DNA from: Metopolophium dirhodum
Taxonomy: Eukaryota; Arthropoda; Insecta; Hemiptera; Aphididae
Length of the DNA: 64,000 bases
Assembly (NCBI RefSeq): GCF_019925205.1
Contig: NC_083560.1
Coordinates: 63,749,266-63,813,265 of the forward strand
Direction: 5' to 3'
Part shown: positions 48,522-61,173 of the stretch, in pieces
How the letters are laid out: every line of letters starts with the position of its first letter
How positions within the stretch are numbered: position 1 is the stretch's first letter
Position numbers and translations under genes: made by a program
Notes under the pieces: model-generated
The model's database searches: none
Told to the model about the DNA's origin: nothing
Seen by the model: the letters and a program-made list of their open reading frames with translations, nothing else

Positions 48522-48696
48522 GAGGCATATCGGCTTATCTCAGTGCATAAAACACGTCACGCCAGTTATAACAATACAAAGTCGTCGGGGTCGACGTGTT
48601 ACCGGAAACCTTCTCGACACACAAAGCGGAGTGACAATGAAAAACAGGAGTAGGCATCATACACCACTGCCTAACGGATCCAGATCTGGCCATTAA
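48522..48696 (+). CDS. candidate terminal coding exon, unknown protein
   Basis: An island of balanced base composition in AT-rich DNA. It begins after a possible acceptor (GTTCGGTGCAG, 48511-48521). The frame that stays open to the end of the island reads RHIGLSQCIKHVTPVITIQS, RRGRRVTGNLLDTQSGVTMK and NRSRHHTPLPNGSRSGH, then TAA at 48694-48696. AT-rich DNA returns right after the stop. A second frame (EAYRLISVHKTRHASYNNTK and on, stop near 48651) is also open, so the frame is not certain. Basic, Ser/Arg-rich, no domain recognised. Confidence 0.4.
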
Positions 48697-49221
48697 TTTA
48701 AAACGTTTATCACACAACAATGTTTTTTTCCTATGTTTTTGATGATATAAATTTTCTATTTTATAAAAGTATCACGTTTTATTCAATTTATTTTTTAATC
48801 ATATAAACATTTACAAATGTGAATATGAAACCATCACGAGTATACTCATTTTTTTTTACTAATTTAAGTTTATCCTGAAAAAGGGGAAGTGTGTTTAGGG
48901 AGGGTGGAACATTTTACCACGTCCCTCGAATCCGTCTCACGCGAATAGATATACCATGGACTGTAGATAATATCAATATTATAGTAATATATTAATATAC
49001 GACGCAGTAATATGACCTTGTTTTGAACGAACACGCTTAGTATATAATATAACAACTCGTATACACAATATACACGAGCCGCGATGACAATATTTACATA
49101 AAATAATATTATCATGCCGCAGTGTATACCTATCCAGTACAATATATAATATAACACTACCCATGGTATATTGCTTGACTTCGTCCGGAAAAAAATTAAC
49201 AATATTATAAAATATCTACCT
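48697..49221. other. AT-rich spacer
   Basis: No gene seen. The 110-codon minus-strand frame at 48870-49202 has no recognisable domain. Confidence 0.4.
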
Positions 49222-50109
49222 ATTGGCGTATTTAGGAATTTTTAATGGAGGGGTTCACCTAATTTCCAAAACACATTCAAGTTGGGTGCTCTGCCCCCCC
49301 CCCCTCCCCCAAGCCACTAGTATTACACTGTAATAGAAATTCAATTTATTACAATGCATTGACATAAAAGTACAAAACTATTTTGATGTTAATAATTAAT
49401 ACAACATTTGATAATTTCATCGACATCTATATGTATGTCCCGATGAATGGAGATCATATATCTAGTCCATTTAGCCTCATCTACATAATAATAAAATTAA
49501 AAATACAACTAAAAGTTAAATTGTTATATTGTGGAAAAAAATTTTATTTTTAGGGTTTTAGAATTTATTTTACAAAAAAAACAAACAAGTACGAAATATA
49601 CGTACCAATAACGTAAACGAGAGTAGAGGGCGTCAGTCAGAATAAATCTAATAACAAAAATAACCACGATATTTTTTGAAATATTAATAGCTACTGATAA
49701 ACCGATAAGCAAAAATTATTAAAGTTTATATTTTATGTTAACATGTTATGTCATAATGATATGTTTATAATAGACATTGGGCAGGCTGTTCTGTAGAAAC
49801 AGAATAGGCACAGATTTAACTAATCTGTATTTGTTCCTCAAAGTTAATAGACTCTAAAGAAATCTTATCAATTTCCAACTGGCAAGTGGCCACCATACAA
49901 AAACAATTATGATTACATTTTTTTTCTCGATTAGGTACGTTAAAATACAATATTTCATGTGGTTACAACTTGTATTAGCACAGCATATATTAATAAAGGT
50001 ATAATATATATATATTAGATGTTTTGATAGATAAATGGGGTCAATTAAGATAAGGGGGGGTCCAAACCCTATGGACCCCTAGAGGGGCCCCCCGTAAATA
50101 CGTCAGTGT
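49222..50109. mobile_element. putative non-autonomous TIR element
   Basis: Left end TTGGCGTATTTAGGAATTTT and, reverse-complemented, right end CACTGACGTATTTACGGGGG share the (T/A)G(G/A)CGTATTTA core. Both ends are followed by G/C-homopolymer stretches (C13 at 49292-49304; GGGGGGG at 50054-50060). The interior is AT-rich and non-coding. Target duplications were not identified, so the borders are soft. Confidence 0.4.
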
Positions 50110-50737
50110 ACTTACCTCATTCATAAGAATCAGACTTCCAATTCTGATCGAGTCACAATAATTATTAGTGTCCTAATACTTGGACAGTGGCCCTAATTTA
50201 TTTTTTTTACTCTTCAACATACATCCTAATTGCAAATTAACAACTGAGTTATTAATATCGATAAGAATAAGATTAAATATAATAATGTCTCATAATATTT
50301 CATTGCCCAGTGCACATCGAAAATCCAAATATTACTAAGCCCATGCAAATACTAAAAAGTATACCTAAACAGTTAACATATACCAATTAGATTATTAAAG
50401 AAGAAGCAACCTTTGTTTGAAAGCGACTTGATATAATATTAACGTATGGTTTTTCAGTAAAGCTGTGCATCCACGAGCTGGCGTGGGTCCGTTTCTACTA
50501 ATTTCTAAAATCTGGTTTCGTTTTCTTTAATGTACTAATCCGGTGTTTCTATTTCAATCAGCACTATTGAAATGCACAATGTTGCAATCAACAGGGAAAT
50601 AAAAAAAAAAAACCTACGTACTCAATTAACAAGTACCTAATTATATTTTACTTTTATCCTGCCACTCAAATATTTTATAATTTTTTTCCTCGTTCATGTA
50701 TGGGAATCATATATGATACAATGATAATATTATCACC
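50110..50737. other. AT-rich spacer
   Basis: No gene seen. Confidence 0.4.
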
Positions 50738-51003
50738 TGGGACTGATACTGAAGCTAAAAGTAACCGGTTCGGGAACCAAAACCTTTAAAATATTAATAA
50801 CCGGAACGGGAACCGAAACCTTTGATTTAATAAATAAAGTACCGGAACCAAACAGGAATTTTTAAATCAAATAGGTTCTTCTAGGTTCCAAAATAAAATA
50901 ATTGTATTTATCATAATTTTTTTTTTTCGAAAACCGGAACAGTTATTTTATTTTCGGAGAACCAGTATCGGAACCGATACCGATAAAATCAAAAGGTTCC
51001 GGT
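50738..51003. mobile_element. degenerate hAT-like remnant
   Basis: Starts CTGGGACTGATACTGAAGC, like the end of the hAT at 38741. Several GGAACC/GGTTCC motifs in both orientations follow (AACCGGTTCGGGAACC, CCGGAACGGGAACCG), and it ends AAAAGGTTCCGGTGC. Terminal repeats are too decayed to define target duplications. Confidence 0.5.
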
Positions 51004-51039
51004 GCTTTATCGCCCATTAAAATAATAACCCATGCCGTA

Positions 51040-51537
51040 TCACTACAATAATAATATTTGGAATTCGTCACCGACGAGCCGCCGCCCGCCGTAAACCTCG
51101 ACCGGATCGGACGCGGTGCCGCCACACCGTGCAACCGACGCCGATTCGGTTGGCCCCACTCCGATCACGTGCCGCACACGACAAGGCCCGCGATATCCGT
51201 CGGGCGGCGTGCGAACTCGACCACCGCTGTGTCCGGTTCCGTCGGCGGCGTTCCCCCCGACAGTATAGTCTGTGCACGCGGGCGCGCGCGCCATCTCTCG
51301 CATCGTCCAGCGAACCGTTTTCGTTTTGTCGCACAAACAATAAAAGTACCACCGCGTAATAATCAATTACCTGCCGCGTTCACCCCGTAGATCGCGAGTG
51401 GTTTTCGATCGACAGCTGTTTACGTTCCGGCGGCGGAAAGTAGTGCGGGTCGTCGCGTACCTTAGCCCCTAGCCCCGACCACCGACCGGTGAGGTTACCA
51501 CTGTGGTAACCGAAATCTGCGGTATCGGGCGACCAAC
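51040..51537 (+). promoter_or_regulatory. CpG-rich promoter/5' UTR of the dioxygenase gene
   Basis: GC and CpG content jump abruptly at about 51060 and fall again after 51760, in DNA that is otherwise very AT-rich. No TATA box is seen, and the start site is not fixed. Several frames on both strands are open here, but only because the region lacks A/T-rich stop codons. I take it as promoter and 5' UTR because it leads directly to a well-supported coding start at 51538. Confidence 0.5.
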
Positions 51538-51753
51538 ATGAACGGCGGCGGTGTCCCGCGGTGGTCCGCGACCGATTCGCCCGGCGGCGACCGTGAAATC
51601 CGGCTGGACGACGGCTGCGGAGGCGGAAGCCGATACCCTCACGCGTGGCTCAGGAACAACTGCCCTTGTTCGTCTTGCGCGTCCGCCGAGTCCGGTTTCC
51701 GGAAACAAGTGATCCGCGATTTTCGGTTCAGCTCGGCGCCGGCCCGGCTCCAG
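51538..51753 (+). CDS. first coding exon of a gamma-butyrobetaine/trimethyllysine dioxygenase-like protein
   Basis: 72 codons from ATG at 51538 to a consensus donor CAG|GTAAGC (phase 0). After a Gly-rich leader comes RYPHAWLRNNCPCSSC, then FRKQVIRDF. This is the N-terminal GBBH-like (DUF971-type) zinc-binding motif, family WLRDNCPCxxC, whose cysteines bind zinc with a later His. Full proteins continue into a TauD-type Fe(II)/2-oxoglutarate oxygenase that acts in carnitine biosynthesis (gamma-butyrobetaine or trimethyllysine hydroxylation). The His ligand and catalytic domain must lie in later exons, which I could not find in the remaining 12 kb. BBOX1-like and TMLHE-like members cannot be told apart from this exon. 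Confidence 0.8.
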
Positions 51754-54700
51754 GTAAGCCAACCACTACTTTCAAAAAACTTTTTTATTTTTTAATTACA
51801 TTACCGTACCACGCCACTTTTACAGTCGGTGTTATAATATATTATAATACTATTAAAGTTGGGCATAATTCGGTATAAATGAGAATATATTACGTATAGT
51901 AGGTAGGATGTAAATAATATCATGCTGCATCGTCGCTGAACACCATTCATCCCTCCACCAGCTTCCATAACCACATCAGCTATTAGCATTTATAATGCCA
52001 TTTTGCAGCACATTTCTTTGGTTACAGTGATACATGTTAATTTTAATAATTTGACTAATAATTTTATGACTTTTAAAGTGGTACTCAGTAAAAGTACTTC
52101 GAAATACTGAAATAAAAGGTTACTTGTATACTAAAATTATTTGATATCATAGAATTTTTGATATCAATAAATTTTTTTTATAAGTGACCTACATCATAGT
52201 AAAATCAATAAATCAGAAAATCCGTTCAGAATCTTAAATTATACTTTTGAGAAAATAATACATCTATTCCAGTACAGGTACTTGTGTATGGTTTTTCTAA
52301 TTCGTTCTTTATTTTTCTCGTGAATGAATACACTTTTGTGCTTTTCTATTTTTTTAATTCTATTAAATCTTACATAACATATTATATTATAAATAATATT
52401 CAGAACTTTGACTCCACCAAGACGTACTGTACCTTTTTTTTCGAACACTACTTACTTAACTTACTTTACTAAACTTGAGTATGCGCTAGTTATCAGTTCA
52501 CATTGCAAATAACCATTTTAAAATTAATTAATAACACTTAATAATATTCATTTTCGATCACATATTTCATTATCCGATAAGAAAACTCTTTAAGGCTATT
52601 CTAATTTTCTCTGGAAAATTAATAGTTACCCATACTCATAAACTATTATATAATTGTTTCCTATTAACTTCCCGCATGTTCCAGTATTTAAATAACGCAT
52701 AATTTAAGATTGTGTACATTTTTTTTATTGCGCATAGTCAACACTTTGTGTATAATACCAATTGAAGTTCAAATTTTTGACAAAATCACGGAATTTAGAA
52801 ATTGTTTTAAAGTAAAAATGTATAAAATGTATACCTTTAATACCTATAAGGCTTAAAAATGTAGGTAGTACAAGGTTTCTCAATTTTTTTTCTGACTGGA
52901 ATTGAAAAGTCTCTAAATACACAACTTTTTTTGGACAATTATACTGTTTTACGATGTTGGATATTAACGATTGGACATAACAAATGACGATTTTAGTTAT
53001 TTTGTCGTAACTATAAAAACTATTATTCGTAGGAACTTGAAACTTTTCGTTAGCAAATATATTATTATTTATGTGGTTACAATCCAAAACATGCAATTAT
53101 TATTTTTTTGAATATCGAGTTATAGGTACTATATTTTTGTACTATAAAAATAGCGAGAAACAAAACTATACATTTTGCTGTATCTATAATATTTTATGGG
53201 TTAAAACAAGTTTGAAAATTTTCTTTTATTCGAAAACGTACTTTTTCTATCGTAGAATTAAGTCAAAACGTGTTATTACCATTTCGGTTCAAAACAAGCT
53301 ATTGCCTTTATAGTACCTAGTCTCTTTAGTATAGGACAATATTACATTTTCAAACGTGTCATTGCTGTATGTTTTTTCCAAAACGCATTATTGCCATATA
53401 GTAATATAAAATTAAAACTATTATTCACATTAAGAATTATTTAAAATTAATATTTTTTTCAAACCAGTACAAACTTTATCTTGAAAAACAAGACAAAATT
53501 GTCTAACTAAAAATAATAACATTTTATCAACTGTTATGAATTTAATCTTGCCAAAAAGCATACCCAAAATTCGTCACTGTTATCGGGATGTCTAAAAATC
53601 AATTTTTATCAATTCAAGCTTAGGATGAAGTATCAGATATAGGTAATAGGTATTGTACCTATATATTATTCTTAATATGTATAAATGTTTGTTTTATTGA
53701 TTTTGAATTTTTACTGTAACATATTTTAGAAAAAAGTAGGTAATTTTTTTCCTTGCCACAACACAACACAAACGTAGTATCCCCTAATTACTTATCTTTA
53801 TCATTACCTCTAACATTAAGACAATCGTTTATTTACGATTCAATTAGGTTTGTAATAGTTATAGCCTCTGTACATTTATCTGATTTATTTGACCTATTTA
53901 CATTATATTAATATCGATTATCTTAAAATTGTATTTAATATGTACAATGTATTATCCTTTTGTCTGTTTTACTCTAGTTGTTGAGGTATAATTATGTTAT
54001 GTACTAAAAGCTAATAAAAAAGTACATATTCATATTTCTACTATACATTAACCAAATGAAACATAAAAGTAGCCTTTCTGAAATATTCTGATAATCGCAA
54101 CACTATGTTTTGTATTGTAACCACACATTTATTATACGAAATTAATTTTTAAAAACGTACCTATTGGTAAATTAATTTTAAGCCATTTCTACAACGAACA
54201 TATTCCCACCATTCTGTGGCACATCTGTATTAACTTAGTTATAATAGTTATATATAACTTAAGTTATAAGTAAAAAACAGATTTTAATATTATATACAAT
54301 GAAATTATATACAATATTTACTCTACTTATATTATATACATTTGTCGTTGTTAAAAATTAATTCAACGTACTATACTAATAGAAAAGTAAATATTCTTGG
54401 AGGAATTATAGACTAATAATTATTCTTCAAAATTATTTTTCATATGCAATGATTAAACGTTTAATTAAAAATTGAACTCATCCATCGAACTCAGCATCTA
54501 CTAAACTATACAACAGAATTACTTACCCAATTGTTTCCCCCAGCAATTAAAGTTTAAAAAAATAATTCAAAATTCAATAATTGTTAATTTTCAAATGAAC
54601 ACAAAATCAACTAAAAGTTTTGAATGTTTTGATAAATATATTTAAACAATAAATATTATACGATTGTAAGTGGCTGATTTACATAATATAATTACTTAAT

Positions 54701-57171
54701 AACATAATGGCAGTTGGTAACATTTTAGTTGATACCTACTAAATTATTTTTGGACTTTTTTTCCTATCAGGTATACTCATTTTAGATCAATGGAATAATG
54801 TTAAGTTGCCATTCACTCCTATTAAGTTTTCAGTACCTACCTAGTCAAATTAATTTAATGGAAGTTCTAAATTTGTTTCAATCATTTGCATTTCATTTTT
54901 GAATATTGTATAATTCCTTCCATTTGACTTAAGTTCAATAATAAATAATTATCAAGTGCCAAATTCTATTATAATAGGAAGTGTTGATTTAATTGTCACC
55001 CTTTTTTATATTCTGAACTGTATAACCGAAAGTAGACCACTTCCGCATTACTTCATAATAGTCCTTTTGAACAAACATTTAATGATGATACACCAGAATT
55101 TATTAAACATAAATTTAATTATTATCTATTTTGTATTTTTTATGAAGTAACTTAATCAACAATAACTTAACTATATTGATATTTTTATAATATTAATTAG
55201 TAACACGGTTATTATTTTTTAATCTTGACATATCGAAGCACCAATTAAAAAATATAAATAACAATTTACATGAGTATAGACCTACCTAAATTGAATTATA
55301 ATATAAAACATTTTATTATAATATTATTAAGGAAAAATTATTACAATTTATTGTTCTTTAGGAGAAGAACAACTATTCCAAACAATTGATTAGGTAGTAT
55401 AAATATTTTAGTGTGTAAGTTTAGAAAACAATCGTTTGATAAAATATTACTTAAATCGTTACTTTTATATAGGTACTCAATAAAAATCCAATTTTTATTT
55501 ATTCCCAATATAAATATCATATAATATAAAAATTATTTTTCCGGGTTCAAACTTATTTTTTATAATATGTGTTTATGTTTTTAAAATACATAGTTGGATT
55601 GATGATAACAGCGTAGGTTTACCTTTTTCAAGATTTAATAACGACCCACGAGGACACGAATATAACAACAAAAATACATAACTTACAAAAATGTTGTACT
55701 ATAATTAAAATGTTACGCCAATTATTATTCATTAATAGGTAGGTAGGTATGTTATTATTAGAAATTGTTATAATATTATCGATCATTATTTTTATAAGGT
55801 ATAACCAAGAGTTTTCAAATTATTGAATGATATTTTTTGTTGAATTAATAGTTTATTTTACATTTTATAAACTATCAAAAATATAGAGTTAAAGTTGTTT
55901 TTTAGTTCATATTTTTATATCCAATTATTATCATTTCTGTTGGCTTACAATACGGATTTCTATATAGGTACTATGTACTATGTAGGGGCTCAAATGTATT
56001 CCACTCGGAATAAATTAAATCGATGTTAGGATGTTGATTTAGAAAGAATAATAATATATTATATTTAAGTGATTTATAATATTTTGGTATTTCGATTTAT
56101 CACAATTACACTTTTAATATAACATAATATGACTGTATTTGGTCCGTTATGATTTAAAAATAAAAAAATACTACAAAATAATAATATTATTTATATATCT
56201 GTTGGCTTACAAACTAGAATAATACAATGATTATTGATTTGTTATTGCTTTTATGAATACATGCTATATTACAACAATATAGCGTGACAATTATTTTTAG
56301 AAGTTTAGATGAAAAAAATTTAATTAAGAAACGAGCCGTGGAAATGGAGAATTAAAGGGAAAATAACCGGAGGAGATTGAGAATTCAGGAAAATACTGTA
56401 ATATATGGTGAGGTATAACGACTTCATTTAAAATTTTAAAATTAATTTCGGCTTGAATTTAAGATTCCGTGTACAGTTATATTTATAAGGCCAATTAAAT
56501 AATAATCATGCAATTCATTAGTTACGATAATTGAATTATTTATTATTAATGTTATCAATGTTAGGTATATTTGTTCATATTGCAGAAGTAGATACCTAAG
56601 CTATTATGCGAATTGTAATGACAAAATTCGATACATTAATAGATTGCAATCAATCATTGAAAAAAAAGTAATTATAAAGATTCGAGTTTATACCTATAGT
56701 TTTCATATCACAATATCACATGGGTCCATTAAAATGTCCATCAAGAGCTATAAGGTATATTTTAATGTATTATAGGGTATTAATTTACAAACCTAAACTC
56801 TCTTTATATATTTTAGCCTTCGCTTTTGCGTTAACCATCATATTCTTATATCAGCAATGACGGTATCATGTTACAACGTTCCAACAATACAAAATTATAT
56901 TTATATAATACAATACGAATACTGATAGAACATCGATTTTAATAGAATTTAAATTGCTTTTTATTAACTAATTTTACATTAGCTATTACGCGTCACTTTC
57001 ATTTAAACATCGAAGTGTAATTATATCCTTATTCGAATTTCCCGCCTTCACGTAGATACACACTTTCAGCTATTTCTGTACCCATCCTGTTATCCGCAAT
57101 ATATTCTATAATATTACAATATAATATATTATTATTATATTACATATTATTATCTATTATATTATAAGTAT
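51754..57171. other. AT-rich DNA, probably intron 1 of the dioxygenase gene
   Basis: No further exon was recognised. Seen: a 123-codon minus frame at 52725-53096 with no domain, probably chance; loosely repeated CGTGTTATTACC/AAGCTATTGCC/CGTGTCATTGC/CGCATTATTGCC words at 53268-53400; and a possible LINE scrap at 56330-56395. Confidence 0.4.
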
Positions 57172-57388
57172 CAGTGGCGTGCTGAAAATAATTTAAATTT
57201 TTTGGCAAAACAAAAAATGAAGGACCCACTTACCCAAAATATGGATTTTTACACGTCGTATGAATAATATTTTTCGCAGCAAAAAAACATTGTTATGATT
57301 TATTATATATTTTTAACATTTATCACACACCCGGCCACTTTAGACTCGAGACTATTGACTCAAAAAAACCTGCTTCGGCACGCCACTG
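57172..57388. mobile_element. 217-bp MITE with CAGTGGCGTGC ends
   Basis: Perfect 11-bp inverted ends CAGTGGCGTGC / GCACGCCACTG, extending imperfectly (CTGAA / TTCGG). The CAGTGGCG ends suggest hAT, but the flanking 8-mers (ATAAGTAT and CACATTAT) are not a clean duplication. Confidence 0.65.
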
Positions 57389-58137
57389 CACATTATATGA
57401 TATGATCTACCAGTACGATCGTATAGTTAAAAATATTAACCGTCATTATCTTATATAGGTATGAATCTAAATGTTATCTATTTATCTATCTTAGATGAAA
57501 ACTTCAGTTATTTACTGTAATTCGTGTAGATATTTTTTCTAAAATTTTAGAAATTATTTCAATTAACTTTAATATTTTTATTTATGTCAAGGTCAATAAT
57601 ATTGCGTGATGGTAATGAAAATTAAGTGTATGACGAACATTAATCGTTTAATTTAATTTTGTTATTTTTTTTAATGATTTATGAAAATAATGGAACGTCC
57701 GCCCGGAAAATGGAAAGTCTAAACTTTGTAAAAATTATAAATAACTAAAAAATATTTATTTCATTAAAAAAAATCCTTGATTACGTACAGCCTAATGAAT
57801 TTAAATAAATATATTGTACTGGAAAATGTAGCCTTTTTTTTTCTTTGATCAGAACAAAAAAAATATTAATGATTGAAGCAAAAATTTAAAATCGAGACAC
57901 ATTTTAAATGCCTTAAACAAATACGAAATGCGTTGTTTACATGATAGCCTAATACATTTTTTTGATATAATAACATTTTAATCTCAAATCATTATTTTTT
58001 TTTTAATTGATCTGTTTTTTATCTAGATAAATTATAATTATGTTTAATCTATTAAATAAATAATTTTAGTTGAGTTATTTTATGTATATCTAAAACGATG
58101 TTTGTCTATTATCTTTATCTTTATCTAAATTAATAAC
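57389..58137. other. AT-rich spacer
   Basis: No gene seen. A TTTATC-type hexamer patch lies at 58018-58135, as near 88-180. Confidence 0.4.
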
Positions 58138-58139
58138 TA

Positions 58140-58960
58140 CAGTAGAACCTCGATTATCCGTGACTCGATTATCCGTGTTTGCAATTAACCGTGCTCACTC
58201 TTCCAAAAATTTAAAAATAAGTATGGACTGTAGATATATATGTAGTTATAATCAAACATTTTATATTACATAATACACGATATCGACAATTATATTAATG
58301 ACAACCTAACCAAGAGCTGTTCTTCTACTTGATAATGCTCCTTCACACCCCTCAGAATCTACCCTGAAAACCCCGGATGGTCAAATTTTTGTCTACTATC
58401 TACCACCTAACGTAACTTACATAATACAACCAATGGATCAAGGCGTGATTTCCTGTTTGAAACGATGAGGTACAAAAAGATTTTTCTCCGTTATCTTTTG
58501 CAAGAAGATTGTTTTGATTCGATGAAAAAACTTTTGAAAACGTGGACCATAAAAGATGCCATTTTTGCAGTATGTAATGCTTGGGAAAATGTACCTGCAA
58601 CTACGTTAAGACTTTCTTGGGCGAAAATTTTGGATCAAGACTATGATGACGAAGAAAGTATCGAAGATACGGAAGGAAAATTATTTCAAACCAAAAAAAA
58701 CAAAGACTGATAACTTCATATTTTAAGCCCTAATAACTTGTTGTATAAAATTATTGTATGTATATTATGTATGTATACATATTTCTAATTATAATTGAAT
58801 CAAATTTTTAAAATTTCATTATTATAAAATTGTACCTATATATTTCTAATTAAAATTAAATAAAAATTTCATTATTATAAAAAGTCTCGATTAACCGTGA
58901 TTTTCATTTATCCGTGTGACCCCCTCCCCATCATTACCCCGGATAATCGAGGTTCCACTG
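58140..58960 (+). mobile_element. internally deleted Tigger/pogo transposon
   Basis: Ends CAGTAGAACCTCGATTATCC and, reverse-complemented, CAGTGGAACCTCGATTATCC differ at one site. TA flanks each side (58138-58139, 58961-58962). Near the left end the CGATTATCCGTG phrase is doubled. These are the classic ends of Tigger/pogo elements of the Tc1/mariner group. At 821 bp it is far shorter than an autonomous copy. Confidence 0.9.
58310..58710 (+). pseudogene. Tigger/pogo transposase C-terminal remnant (DDE_1)
   Basis: The first frame reads RAVLLLDNAPSHPSE, YYLPPNVTYIIQPMDQGVIS and CLKR. A one-base loss near 58465 then shifts to RYKKIFLRYLLQED, WTIKDAIFAVCNAWENV and LRLSWAKI, to a stop at 58710. The two late catalytic Asp residues (LLLDN, QPMDQ) remain. 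The CENP-B-type DNA-binding domain and the first Asp are gone, so it is inactive. Confidence 0.88.
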
Positions 58961-58962
58961 TA

Positions 58963-60307
58963 TTTATGACACTGATAATCGAACTTAGTAATATCATATC
59001 ATTCCGTAATAATTTATGGAGTTATATTATTTTTCACGTTGCAGAGGATAATTAATATCCAATGGTAAAGTAACTGGTAATTGGTACTAGGTAGGGTAAA
59101 GTAACAGGTAACGTTGTATTGCGTTACGACCACTTTAAAACAATATACTTTATTTTATAAATTATATATACTTATGTATAGTTTTTACCTATCTACCTGA
59201 TAGCTTCCTTTTTGCCCCATTCAAGAAGCCAATATAAAATGTCATAATCGTTGTTGGATTTCATGGAATATGTTTATATTATAATCATACCTTTACGGTT
59301 TTACAGGAACCGTAACTATGTAAAAAACCGTCATCGGAATTCGGGACCGGAACTCTTATTTAATTTTCTCTTCGTACATTCTACCAATTATACCTTTTTT
59401 ATGTAAATTCCACCGGTACGATTTTTTTACACAAACAGAATAATATAATGTACATTTTACCAGTACTAATTTTTACCGTAGGAAATATCCTAAAAAAACC
59501 CCAAATCTAGACCATTTTCCCCCATTATTAAATTAAGAGCTGCTTTTTCATTTAACTACTAATTTGAATACCCATCACTTTCACTTTCATATTATGGCCA
59601 AAAATATTTTTTTATGTAGTGTTGTAGTTGTATGTACGAGTATGAAAATCAATTAAAATTAAAAATCATTGTGATAAAATATAGTCAAATAAACATTGTT
59701 TATAAGAATTTAGAACTTAACTATAACTTACAATTAAAATATAATCAACTAGCTGTCGTGCTTGGCGTTGTATATGCCAATGATGTATATACTTATTTCT
59801 ATACCAACCATCTACAAATCATAATAGTAATATAATATATAACCAATGGGCAATGGCAACCATTTAAAAAAAAACGCAAAAAAAATCATGTCTAATCCAC
59901 CCTTTAGCAACATATAGGGATTTAAAAAATAACCTATAAACACTGACCAAGTCTCAATGAGTCTATTACTTCGGATAAAACAGCATCCATTTTTATATAA
60001 GAATATAGAAAAATCTTTGTAATTTTATAAATTACATAATATTAAACTAGGACTGTTATATTATAATAAAATAAAATAAATAGTTAACGACAAAATGTAA
60101 ATCTGGGCCTCATCATACGAACAAAATATTAATTAAGAAAATAATATTAGCAGTTGATATGTAGGTACCAATCACACGGGTGTGAAGCAAAGATCTGATA
60201 TGTTATATAACTTTTGTCTTATTCAATACCATAGCTATGTATTTTTTTATTTTAATTACCTAACTATTTTAGATATAATATGATTAGAGTTCACCCGCGC
60301 AGTGTCT
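58963..60307. other. AT-rich spacer
   Basis: No gene seen. Text at 59290-59370 (AGGAACCGTAAC, GGGACCGGAACTC) faintly resembles hAT subterminal repeats. Confidence 0.4.
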
Positions 60308-60330
60308 CCTAACCTAACCTAACCTAACCA
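60308..60330. repeat. short interstitial telomeric repeat
   Basis: Four perfect CCTAA units followed by CCAAACC. This is the third telomeric patch in the window; no retroelement abuts it. Confidence 0.9.
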
Positions 60331-61173
60331 AACCGTATATGTGCCAACTCAATAACGATTGTTATTTTATCACCATAATATTATAATATAATAATACCAT
60401 AGTGGTTTGCGATGTAATAATATTGTTGACGCGAGTGCAGTCTAGCGATTGTGTATTCAAATGCCAGAGGCCATAAGCGTCATAATATTGTGCACCGCGC
60501 GTTACAATAAACGCGTATAGTATGTATTTTTCTCCAAAAATAACACCATACAATAACGTGCTCCGAGTTTTGGAAATAAAACCATGATATTATGTAATAT
60601 CCAAAAACAAAATTATGTGCCTCTACAATAATAACAATAATAATGATGTGTCTATGGCGACCAGCGTTTGTATAAACGGTATACTACCTACGTTAAATAA
60701 CGTTTCACAGGAATTCAATATCTTCCATTGTATAGGACACTAGGACCCATTAATGTAGACATTTCCGAAGTGGAGATCGAATTAAAATTAATGCTCTGCT
60801 GTTGTATAGTTGGTTTTATCTCGTCATCGAGTAAGTATATTATTATTTATCGGTGTAGTGGATGAGTTAAATTTGAATTCAAACATAAGTCTATTGCATA
60901 GGAAAAGTGATTCCAGGTAGACGGGGTCAACCTATATTTTTAAGAATATTTTAAAAGTTGTTAATCTTGTTATATAAGTAATTTTATTTTCTATGGTAAG
61001 TTGAACTAATTAATTATTATAATATTCTTATGAATTTATAAGTCAATTGCAGTTTTGTGAAAATGACAAGTAGGTCTTTGGATGCCCATTTTTTGATTAA
61101 GACAAAATATTACCTCTACCTAGGTTTTTATGGGCTTGTCAAATTGGTAGTTCCGGTGTAACAGGCGATATTA
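60331..61173. other. spacer with a family A end fragment
   Basis: No gene seen. GTAGTGGATGAGTTAAATTT at 60855-60874 resembles the end of the family A copy near 23430. Confidence 0.4.

Noticed and set aside
51043..51366. Several overlapping open frames on both strands in the GC island
   Set aside because: High GC removes stop codons from all frames; only the 51538 frame has a family motif and a splice donor.
52725..53096. 123-residue minus-strand protein
   Set aside because: AT-rich, Asn/Ile/Phe/Tyr-rich composition typical of chance frames, no domain.
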